This document shows, piece after piece, positions 23,494 to 34,155 of a stretch of DNA of 64,000 nucleotides (positions are counted from its first letter, which is position 1; each line of letters starts with the position of its first letter). The stretch spans positions 2,356,001 through 2,420,000 of the forward strand of contig OX424561.1 of assembly GCA_949152475.1 (NCBI GenBank), given 5' to 3'. Below the pieces are notes generated by a model, which was given only the letters and a program-made list of their open reading frames with translations, had not been told where the DNA came from and did no database searches. The DNA is from Terebella lapidaria (taxonomy: Eukaryota; Annelida; Polychaeta; Terebellida; Terebellidae). The position numbers and the translations under genes are program-made.

Positions 23494-25598
23494 TTTTTTG
23501 TATGTTTGTTAGCGCTCTACAGGTCACAATTTTGATCATAAAGTCCCGAAAATTCGTCAGAAGATGTGCAATCAAATATGGATGGATGAGTTCATTCTTG
23601 GAAGAAATCGGTCAATTGATGACGTCACTAAAAATCATTGAAAATCGAAAAATCCCTATCTCTCATCATTGGCGAATTTTCAAAAATTCGTAACTTGTCC
23701 AGTTTTTTAGATATTGATTTGAAAATTCATACACACATGTAGAGTGGCAACTTCTATCGATTAATGAAGTTTGATCCGGATCCGATCCGGATTACGGATT
23801 TGACAGCCATTTTAATTTAACATTGAAAACTCCATTTAATAAATATTTTTTATTATATTCCGGTTTGTTAAGCATATATCACGTTGATTTCTTGCAGAAA
23901 GTGGTTGGACGTTATTGGTCACAAAGTATCAAAGTTTGATCCGGATCCGATCCGGCTCACGGATTCCACAGCCAATTGAATTTAACATTGAAAACTCCAT
24001 TTAACAAATATTTTTTATTATATTCCGGTCTGTTAAGCATATATCATGTTGGTTTCTTGCAGAAAGTGGTTGGACGTTATTGGTCAAAAAGTATCAAAGT
24101 TTGATCCGGATCCGATCCGGATCACGGATTCTACAGCCATTTGAATTTAACATTGAAAAAAACTGCATTTAACACATTCAGTTTTCGGGCAATCATCCTG
24201 AAACTGGTTTGATGGCTAGATATGTGACTCGAACTGTATGGCATGTTTTTAAAAGAAATCGGTTCATTGATGACGTCACTAAAAAAATTTGAAATATTGA
24301 AATATTCCTGTACATAGGGCTAAATTAAAAAAAATCGTCACTTGCTCAGTTTTTCAGATATTGATATGACATTTTATACAACCATGTAGAGTGACAACTT
24401 CTATCAATTTATGAAGTTTGATCCGGATCCGATCCGGATTACGGATTTCACAGCCATTTGAATTTGACATTGAAAACTCCATTAAACAGATACTTTTTAT
24501 TATATTCCAGTCTATTAAGCATATATCACGTTGATTTTATTGCAGAAAACGGTGGTTCATTATTGTTCACAAAGTATCAAAATTTGATCCGGATCCGAAT
24601 GAAGGTCAAATATGAAAGTTAGTGCACCATATCGAGTAGTGTATCGTTGGAAAGGTCTTGAACCCCTGATTCCAATGGTATCTTATTTTCGGCGTTTCGA
24701 CGTATACTGACGTGACAATGACGTCATATATGTTAAAATTCCGAAATTTCAAAAGGCCTTAACAGCGTCAATACTTTATTGAATCTCTTGAAACTTGATA
24801 TGTGTGTTAGTAGCATTGACTTCTACAAATAGAAATACAAAGGTCAAAGGTCAAGGTCATTGAAATCCCAGAAAAACACCTTTTCGGTTATAACATCTGT
24901 TTGAATCGTTGTAGTCTCATAAAATTTGAACCATATCATTCAGAAGAGGTATAGCAATCAGACTTATATGTCAATTCCATGATTAACCTTGAACTTGATC
25001 GGAAAAATGAGGTCACATGAGCAAAACTTCAAGGTCCAATTTTCAAACTAACTAAAAGCTATCAAGTAATATATCAAATGGAAGGCCTTGAACCCATGAT
25101 AAATAGTTTCCCATCAGTTTTCAAATGTGACGTTTATTGACGTCACAGTGACCTCATGTACGTACATTTTTCGAAATTTCGAAAAGCCACAGTGTCCGGA
25201 ATTCTTGTTCGATTCTGATGGAATTGTTCAAGTATAATTTATATCTTCATGCACGGGCAATGCACAATTTTCGTGACCCAAGGTCAAGGGTCAAGGTCAA
25301 GGTCAAAGAAAAGGTCAAAATCACAAAAATTGCCATAACTTCGGAACTATTCGTCATAGAAAGTTCAAACTGGGACCATATTGTAGCATATCAAAAGGTC
25401 TTTGCCCGCTGACCTTGAATGTGCACTTTGACCTTGACCTTGAAAAATTTGCCCAACGTAAAAATTTCATGAAAAAAGTATCTTTCTTCAAATGTCGAGG
25501 AGTTGTTCAGTAAATCTTTTCAATGTGTAAATTATGGGTAAATGTTTTAAATGTAAACAAATGTTTAGTCATTTCGTCAAGTGTTGGCCTATGGCCGA
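23494..25598 (+). mobile_element. Helentron-like subtype B body (B3)
   Basis: Same start (CTCTACAGGTCACAATTTTG) and the same 3' terminus as B2. The first ~1.1 kb is unique and includes the 165-bp repeats described separately. From about 24620 to 25598 it is nearly identical to 22510-23493, offset ~2,104 bp. It is followed by TT and a subtype A hairpin at 25608. Confidence 0.65.
23767..24600 (+). repeat. 165-bp tandem repeat with GGATCC/CCGG palindromic core
   Basis: The core GATCCGGATCCGATCCGG occurs after AAGTTTGATC at 23767, 23932 and 24097 (165-bp steps), again at 24414, and truncated near 24580. A ~650-bp larger block beginning TGATGACGTCACTAAAAA (23617 and 24269) is also duplicated, so the array was copied as a unit. 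No coding frame is seen. Confidence 0.7.
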
Positions 25599-25607
25599 TT
25601 TTTTGTT

Positions 25608-25693
25608 ACTTGGCGAAATCTTCGATTTTGCCAAGTATGTTGATCGGTTTGGATGTTTGTTTGTAATTTTGTTTGTAATTTTGTTAGTTTGTT
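25608..25693 (+). mobile_element. Subtype A 5' end interrupted by E8
   Basis: Complete 5' hairpin (ACTTGGC/GCCAAGT), the ATGTTGATCGGTTTGGATG spacer and a TTTG/TAATTTTG tract that ends in TT where E8 begins. The matching body resumes at 28534 with TTTGTTTG and the left flank. Confidence 0.7.
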
Positions 25694-28533
25694 ACTTGGC
25701 GAAATCTTCGATTTTGCCAAGTATGTTAGTTGGTTTTTCTGTATGTAATTTTGTAAGTTTGTTTGTTTGTCCGTTCACCCTCTAGGGGGCGCAATTTCAG
25801 TCCGATTTTTGTAAAATTTTCACCAGACATGCACATCTAAATTGTTAGATCCCCCATCGTTTTTCAAGGTCGTAGGTCAAAGGTCAAGGTCACAGGAACG
25901 TTTTGAAAATCGTTTGCCATTCAAGCCAATGATAAACTTAAAACGTCCATATCTCAAAAACTATTGCAGATAGAGCAAAAATAACGTTATTTTCGGATCA
26001 GTAACATAGGTATTATATATGAAAAGCATAGATTATGCAAATTAGCATGTACTTCACTATGATGACGTCATCTCACACCAAACCGGAAGTAGAATTATTT
26101 TTCAAGCAAATGGGCTCAGGGTGCCCGAAGATCAGTTATTAGACCATTTCGATGTGTTTCAAGGCCGAAAATTGATACTTTCCCCTATTATCACCCACTT
26201 TTCCATCATAACCTCCATATCTCAATAAATATTAATCGTAGCACAAAAAGGACGTTGATTTCGGACCCGTAGGGCTATTTGGCAATATACTAGTGTGGTT
26301 TGGTATCAGATTACACCTGTGGTGTCAAATTACACCAAAGCGAAAATAGAAGCTTGTATGCATCTGAATACTGATCTCAAACAACATTTCTGCTGTTTTC
26401 AAACTCAGTGATGTCCACATGATCTGATGAAGCCTAAAAGTCACGCTTGAATGCAATCTCTATGAAGCTAGGGGCTCCTAAATATTGGCATATTTGGGGG
26501 TGACGAACCGGCGTTGGCTAGGCAGCACTGTTGCCGGTCTTAAGCAGTGATCAACTCAATACCAAAGATCTTGTATATACACCTGATATTGGCTGCTTCT
26601 TATTTTACATGCAGGAATCTTTGTTCGCACCATACAGGCCACAATTTTGTGTCATCCTAACCAAACTTTCCACACGTAGCAACTACGCGCTACCTCAGAT
26701 CATCCCAAGTTTTCAAGCTCGAGATTCGAATGATGACATCACAAAAACTTGCAAACAATGGCATAATTCCTATCTCTCATCATTGGCGTTTTTTTTTCAA
26801 TTTTTCAGCATTTCACACAGCAGTCAAATTCTGACCGATTTTTACAGGGTTCAGCATGTTGTATCAATTGATATCCTCCATGAAAGAATAAAGTTTTGAC
26901 TGGATTGGTTGAACGCCAAAGACTTCATGAACTAAAATGTGGATTTTTCAAATAGGTTTATATAATGTACAGTATTCGCTGTAGAGAGAAGCAGATTTCA
27001 CTGTTGTGAGGCTCGATAAATTCTGGTTTAATTTGTCACTGTCTGATACACCATGATAATTTTATTTGCTATAACGTCATGAACACAGAGGCAGGTAGGT
27101 CAATTATCTAACTGTTTAGAAAGCTTTCAAACATCCACTGTGCACGCAATTTCAGAACTATTTGCCTGTTATTTTGAGGACATATGTTGAATACTGATAT
27201 CAAGTCATACTCTGAGTTCTGAGACGCTATGTGGAAGGTAGCTTCAATTTTCGAAGTACAGTTCTACTACGGGAAGTATTCGGTTATCCTAGAGTGCAAC
27301 AGTTTACACCATTGGAAAGCTTGTTCAATTCTGCCCAAGGTAGGTCATGTGCAATTTTGCTCTTCCACAATATATTTTATACTATGACGTATTAAACGTA
27401 AGTCTCGTCATATCAATTTTTCGATTTTTCAACAAAAATTTACAAATCCACTGTACACTTAATTTTGAAGCTATTCAACTGTAATTTGAAATAACTGTAT
27501 GAAATATTATTACCCAAGGATAAGTTGAGTACCAGCTATATCTCGGTTTTTAATTATTGTAGATTGAAATGAATTACAGCATTGCAAAACTTATTCAATT
27601 CTACGCAAGTCATGTTATGTGTGAAACTTGTCTACGTGGACACAATTTTTATGCTATATCATATGATAGATACCTTCATACCAGTTATTCAACTTTTCAC
27701 CGAAATTTCAAACATCCACTTTGCACTCACTTTTGAAGGTATTGTATTGTTCTTTTAAAATATATGGGATATCGAATAGCTTTGAAATTGCTCAACATAT
27801 GATACCACATAATTCATCATCATATGATAGCTTTTTGTTGCTTCCTCGTCTACGTGTATCCTATTCTTGTAATCTGTAAACCAGTTACATTGTTGTAAAC
27901 CAGTTACATCATTGTCATTGTGTATACAATTCGTTAACCTCTTTAACTGACATGCTGTGAATATTGATGAGTTATTTGCACAGTTGAATCAAACAATTAA
28001 AACCAACGTTACCGGTAATAACCACAAAATCCTATTAATTTTAACGTGTCAGATTTTCTCGAAGTGTCAATACCATCCATTGACATCTACGTGATGAAGC
28101 TACATCTATTGATATCAATAATGCATGTAGTAAGTGCAAATGTCCCACCATTACAGTTTTTGTTTATAACACAAACTGCTCGTCAATGACATTTCAGAAT
28201 TAAAACTTCAATTAGTTTTTTACAGTCAGATTTCGCCAAGTGTCACTGCGGAGCAGTGATAAAAAACAACCACTGTATATTGCAATTAATGTCTGAAGTA
28301 TCGCTCAAGACGTCAGATCTAAAGTCTGTCCAGCTCAATTTTCAAGTAATTACTCAACATCAGCTCAAAACAATTGTGCACTGCGCTCATGTAAGCTCAT
28401 TGTAATGCTGTTATCTAATTTTATGTATGGCAAATATCATCAAATCTGTCAAAATTCTAAAACCTAAAACGCAAAAATCTAAAACGCAAAAAAGACGCTG
28501 CATTTCGCCAAGGCTGCTTGCAGCGTTTTCTCG
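25694..28533 (+). mobile_element. Helentron-like subtype A element (E8), near-identical to E1
   Basis: It matches 3725-6551 along its whole length with only a handful of substitutions, a one-base T-run difference near 26797, and a ~12-bp insertion near 26907. Both copies begin at ACTTGGCG and end at TTTTCTCG, and the flanks outside differ, so these are true element ends. Both lie between T and T. The one-base indel changes the frame that opens at 4562/26531, arguing that the frame is not coding. Confidence 0.82.
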
Positions 28534-31030
28534 TTTGTTTGTTTGTCTGTTCGCCCTCTAGAGGGCGCAATTTTCGTCTGATTTTTGTGAAATTTTGACC
28601 ACACATGCACATCCAAATTCTTAGATCCCCTATTGTTTTTCAAGGTCGTAGGTCAAAGGTCAAGGTCACGGGAACGTTTTGAAAATCGTCTGTCATTTAA
28701 GCCAATGATAAACTTAAACGTCCATATCTCAAAAACTATTGCCGATAGACCAAAAATAATGTTATTTTCGGATCAGTCACATAGGTACAATATATAAAAA
28801 TAATAGGTTTATGCAAATTAACATGTATTTCCCTATGATGACGTCATCTAACACCAAACCGGAAGTACAATTATTTTTCAAGCAAATGGACTCAGGATGC
28901 CCAAGGATCAGTTATCAGGCCATTTGGGTGTGTTTGAAGGCCAAAAATTGATACTTTCCCCTATTATCACCCACTTTTCCATAAAATCCTCCATATCTCA
29001 GTAAATATTGATCGTAGAGCAAAAAGGACGTTATTTTCGGACCCGTAGGGCTAATTGGCAATATACTAGTTGTGGTTTGGTATCAAATTACACCTGTGGT
29101 GTCAACTTACACTAAACCGGAAGTAGAATTATTTTTCAAGGAAATGGGCTCAGGATGCCCAAGGATCAGTTATTAGGCCGTTTTGGTGTGTTTGAAGGCC
29201 AAAAATTGATACTTTCCCCTATTATCACCCATTTTCCAATAAAAACCCCAATATCTCAGTAAATATTGATCATAGAGCAAAAAGGACGTTATTTTCAGAC
29301 CCATAGGGCTAATTGGCAATATACTAGGTGTGGTTTGTTATCAGATTACACCTGTGCTTTAAAATTACACCAAACCGGAAGTAGAATTATTTTTCAAGCA
29401 AATGGGCTCAGGATGCCCAAGGATCAGTTATTAGGCCGTTTTGGTGTGTTTCTTTCCCTTATTATCACCCACTTTTCCATAAAATCCTCCATATCTCAGT
29501 AAATATTGATCGTAGAGCAAAAAGGACGTTATTTTCGGACCAGTAGGGCTAATTGGCAATATACTAGCTGTGGTTTGGTATCAAATTACACCTGTGGTGT
29601 CAAATTACACCAAACCGGAAGTAGAATTATTTTTCAAGGAAATGGGCTCAGGATGCCCAAGGATCAGTTATTAGGCCGTTTTGTTGTGTTTGAAGGCCAA
29701 AAATTGATACTTTCCCCTATTATCACCCATTTTCCAATAAAAAACCCCATATCTCAGTAAATATTGATCATAGAGCAAAAAGGACGTTATTTTCGGACCC
29801 ATAGGGCTAATTGGCAATATACTAAGTGTGGTTTGGTATCAGATTACACCTGTGGTGTCAAATTACACCAAACCGGAAGTAGGATTATTTTTCAAGCAAA
29901 TGGTCTCAGGATGCCCAACGATCAGTTATTAGACCGTTTTGGTGTGTTTCAAGGCAAAAAATCAATACTTTCCCTTATTATCACCCACATTCTCCATATC
30001 TCATTAAATATTGATCGTAGAGCAAAAAGGACGTTATTTTCAGACCCAAAGGGCTAATTAGCATTATAATAAGTGTGGTTTGGTATCAGATTACACCTGT
30101 GGTGTCAAATTACACCAAACCGGAAGTAGGATTATTTTTCAAGCAAATGGTCTCAGGATGCCCAACGATCAGTTATTAGGCCGTTTTGGTGTGTTTCAAG
30201 GCAAAAAATCAATAATTTCCCCTATTATCACCCACATTCCATAAAAACCTCCATATCTCATTAAATATTGATCGTAGAGCAAAAAGGACGTTATTTTCAG
30301 ACCCATATGGCTAATTGGCATTATAATAAGTGTGGTTTGGTATAAGATTACACCTGTGGTGTCAAATTACACCAAACCGGAAGTAGAATTATTTTTCAAG
30401 CAAATGGGTCGAGGATGTCCATATATCAGTAATCAGGCTGGTTTGGTGTGTTTCAAAGCCAAAAATTGCTAAGCTTTAACCAATTATCATCCACTTTCCA
30501 TAAAAAATTCCAAATCTCATTAAATATTATTATTTTCAGACCCAGAGTGCTAATTGGCATTATACTAGGTGTGGTTTGGTATCAGATCACACCTGTGGTG
30601 TCATATTACACCAAACCGGAAGTAGAATTATTTTTCAAGGAAATGGGCTCAGGATATGCCGATAGATCAGTTATTAAGCCTTTTTGGTGTGTTCCAAGGC
30701 CAAAAATTGCTACTTTCCCCTATTATCACCCACTTTCCATAAAATTTGTATATCATAGTAAATATTGATCATAGAGCAAAAACAACGTTTTTTCAGACTC
30801 ACAGTTCTAGGTTGCAATCAGTCTACGTAATATGGTTTGGTATAAAATTACACCTTTGGTGTCAAATTACACCAAACCGGAAGTAGAATTATTATTCAAG
30901 CGAATTGGTTCAGGATGCCCACGGAACAGTTATTAGGACATATTAATCTAATCAGCATATATTTCACTATGATGATATCATCTCACACCAAACCGGAAGT
31001 AGGATTATTTTTCAAGCAAATGAGCCCAGA
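28534..31030 (+). mobile_element. Helentron-like subtype A body (E9), 3' truncated
   Basis: Left flank with CCCTCTAGAGGGCGC, AGGTCA triplet at 28650, CRE, then about eight 257-bp units, the longest array in the window. Near 30945-31000 a piece of left flank (TTTCACTATGATGATATCATC, CRE lost) recurs. The 3' termini are absent: the element breaks at about 31030 into an inverted piece of another family. Confidence 0.65.
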
Positions 31031-31379
31031 ATGCCCATAGTGAAGGTCAAAGAACAAAATGGCTTATATTTTCTTTATTATCGACTTTACAGCTTGGGAA
31101 TCAATTGTGAACATGTAGAAAAATATTATGCTGAATATTCTCTCTACCTAGAACTTGACCTTGTTCAAATTTTCAAAGTCAGAGCACAAAATGGTAATCA
31201 CTCTCTTACTATCGACTTTACAGCTCAGGAATCAATTGTGGAGATATGCTGAATATTCTTGTGGCCTTTGATTTGACTAGCGACTATATTTTTGAGGTCA
31301 CGTGACAAAATAGGTAATATCTAAAATATAAAACATCTATTATCCGTTATTCTTCCTTAGCCCTTGGGCTAATTTTTTA
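31031..31379 (-). mobile_element. Inverted 5' fragment of the TTAGCC repeat family
   Basis: Read on the minus strand it begins with the palindrome TTAGCCCAAGGGCTAA (31357-31372) preceded by six A, then two ~130-bp units matching the units at 49442-49950 (CATTTTGTGCTCTGAC type). It is cut off at the left by E9. The terminal palindrome is inverse to the one at 43021-43036. Confidence 0.6.
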
Positions 31380-34155
31380 AATATGCTACTTCTCCGTTTC
31401 AAATAAGCTCTGATCTAGATTTGTTTGCCTTTTGTAGGCAAACAAATAGTCAAGTCAATATTATGGTATGGTGCATGCCATAATCGGACCCAGGAAATCC
31501 ATATCCGCTCTGTCTTAGTGATTGCAATGTTAATCGCTTGTGTATTTGTATTTAAAAGCATTTCTTTGAAATAAAGGTGGTATGATAAAGGATCGAATAA
31601 TTGAAAATGCACATGGTCTTTGCAAAGTCGCGTTATGTCCGATGCATCATAGGTCCTACAGTTGTGGACTTCTGGACACGTTATGGCGAAAAGCAACGTC
31701 CCGGTATATGGTGTTACCATTACAGAAACTACTGCAATATGCATGTATGATGTGGACCACTGAAATGTTCACAACACAAACATTACACATCGCACATATG
31801 AATGTGTATAAACGAATATATTTATTACAAAATGAAATATGTTTTATTCTGCAAACTCATACATTCTGAAACTATACATTTACATGAGTGTAGAACATAC
31901 ACAACTTTTAATTATTGATTAACGAAGTCGAGATAATGCTTACAAAATTCCACTGACAAGATAAAGATTGCCAGTCACTATATTACATATACACATAAAT
32001 GCCGCATTTGTATATACATCGAGTACTAGAGTTCCTGCATGCGGAACATGTTATATAGACTTCAACAGAGCCTTTGCTCCTGCTTAAATCGACAATTTTT
32101 ACAAAAAAGAAACGAGTGGGCAACAACGCCCCAGTTGGATGGCAACACAATGTCAGTCCTGTGGTCAAACAGGATTATTACGTCATTTGCGAATCATCCA
32201 TTAATTTGAAAAAAAGACGGCTCGCTGATTCTTCCTGCAACACCAGAAATATTGTAAGGGTTATTTCGTAATATCATCCTATCATGAGTAGCATTGCGGC
32301 AATGTGTTGGCAGTGTTGCATCTGTCGATGGCTGCTTGCTATTCTATAGGATCACTCACCATCCAACTGAGTAGTCTGTGCCCGTCTATCCAAGTAGGTA
32401 GGATTCTACGTCCGTCTTAGACATTTCATATCAGACAGAAGAGCACCTGTCGATACATAATTATAAGTGTTACATCACATATATCTACGAACGCCCTTGA
32501 AATATTATACATTATCTTCATTTCTTAAACTCTTTTTTTGACAATGAACTATATTTACCAGCATTTGTATGCTTCTTCAATTCCTTCACATTGAAGGATT
32601 ATCTACCAGCATCATCTTGTCCACAATGATGCATCAGTGTCCATATTGCTCGATCAGTATTGTCGAGTCGATACTGACTTTCTATAATTAAAAATAATAA
32701 TTTCAGCATTCGCATATATTTCTTGTGTGGACGTTGTTATGCAATTGCGTCGACATGATATTAAAATAGACAATGCATATTTCATTAAGTACACCTGTAT
32801 GTACTCCATTTAGTCCCCCGACAATGTCTTACCTTTCTCTGGCCGTGGTCACTTCCGCCTGTACCAATTCTCACCAGGTCTACTGACCTAGTGATGGCAA
32901 TCCGCCTTAATGTTCGCGGAAGTCCGTGATTCTCACCAGGTCCACTGACCTGGCGACGACCCACATTAATATTCACTAAAGTTGCGATTCTCACTAGGTC
33001 CACTAAACTAGTGATGGAATTCCTTTGCCATAGTTGCCTTCACTGCATGGTTGACTGAGTTATTCCGGTGTTGCTTCAATGTATCTTATGATTAATTTTA
33101 CTTCACCTTTTGTTGCAACTTGCTTGTGTTGTTCATTCAATGCTACAAGGACAATTTTCGCGCTTTAAAAAAGGGCGAATATACATGCACTTCAAAAGCT
33201 GTCACATATTATTGGCATATTTGGTATTGGTTGGGGTTTGTTATTGTTGTCACTACTCGGTGAGCTTGAGTTTGTTGCTTTTGGCAATACTTGTTGCTAT
33301 TATTCTATCGTGGCTCATAGTGGGCAATGATTTGATATTGGCAGACAAAAGTATGCTTCAAACGGAGTTTGTAACGGAGTTTGCCTGATTGACCTGTTTG
33401 ATATAATCTTACTTTTAAAACATATTCTTATTTCTGAAACAGATCCGTTATGTGTAAATGTATGAAATGAGATTCCAGTTGTTGTTCACCTCTCAAAATA
33501 TTGACACATATTTTCATATTTTGTGAAGTGGTAGATACATATACTGCAATCTTGCAACGAACATCCGTTCATTACACTTTTGTATAGTAATTAAAACCAG
33601 AGGTATATATTTAAATATCATTTTTTGCTCGGCACATTGAAGCTCACGATTTTATAGTGGTCTGTGAACTCTGTTCTATATAATTCTTCATATATAGGTT
33701 GTGTGCACGAAATAAATTTGACTTCTCGTTCCTCGTCAGCTGAGTGGTGAAAATCAAGAGAATTTTGAGAAAACAAACACGAATTCAAATGTATGTCATT
33801 CGAAACATATTTAGAAATTTAGGCTGAATATTCGATGGAATGTCTTATTTAGCTGTATTGGTGGTGATAGATTGATACTTACATTGTTTCCATTTTGCCA
33901 TAATTCTGCATCAATTTTCACATTACAATGTGAAATAGTTCCAGAGCTGATAATGAACTTTTTGGGTAAAATGTTGGATATAGCTTGAATGGCAATTGTA
34001 TTGCAGGACCCATACTTCATCACGTTTTTTTCTTGTGTACGTTTTATATATGGCTGCCTGATAGAGTTTGGAGAACCAGTTGACAAGTAACAATTATAAA
34101 AAAAAACAGCTTTACTTACATTGCATATGCTACATGCACAATATGTATACTAGAA
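31380..34155. other. AT-rich flank downstream of the Helentron gene
   Basis: No recognisable gene. It holds a hairpin at 31420-31446 (TTTGTTTGCC/GGCAAACAAA, 7-nt loop) and three tandem palindromes at 32872-33013. Open frames of 60-109 codons occur on both strands (for example 31415-31744 minus and 33811-34086 minus) without recognisable domains. Part or all of this is probably the Helentron's 3' non-coding region, but its end could not be fixed. Confidence 0.45.
32872..33013. repeat. Three tandem ~60-bp units, each with an imperfect palindrome
   Basis: Palindromes at 32872-32893, 32934-32955 and 32992-33013 have the form CACYAGGTC, a 4-nt YACT spacer, then RACYWGG/AGTG. They are spaced 62 and 58 bp apart and each is preceded by TCT. 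They lie 1.1-1.3 kb downstream of the Helentron stop codon. They could be terminal structures of that element or an unrelated repeat. Confidence 0.6.

Larger units (their letters stand above)
4120..30960 (+). repeat. 257-bp tandem repeat family within subtype A elements
   Basis: Discontinuous: single units near 4120-4370 and 26090-26340, and arrays near 6990-7800, 10480-11400, 12400-13900, 14790-16300, 17190-18370 and 28850-30960. I estimate over 30 units in all. Landmarks per unit are CAAACCGGAAGTAGAATT, a GGCTCAGGATGCCCAAGGAT block, CCCCTATTATCACCCAC, CTCCATATCTCA and AGAGCAAAAAGGACGTTATT. The period is 256-258 bp, not a multiple of three, so the open frames in it are not conserved coding. 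Confidence 0.8.

Noticed and set aside
31415-31869. Overlapping 95- and 109-codon frames on opposite strands
   Set aside because: No domain, splice or promoter support; adjacent to repeat junctions.
33110-33388. 92-codon frame with two hydrophobic segments
   Set aside because: Hydrophobicity follows from TTG/TTT-rich low-complexity DNA; no promoter, homolog or conserved feature recognised.
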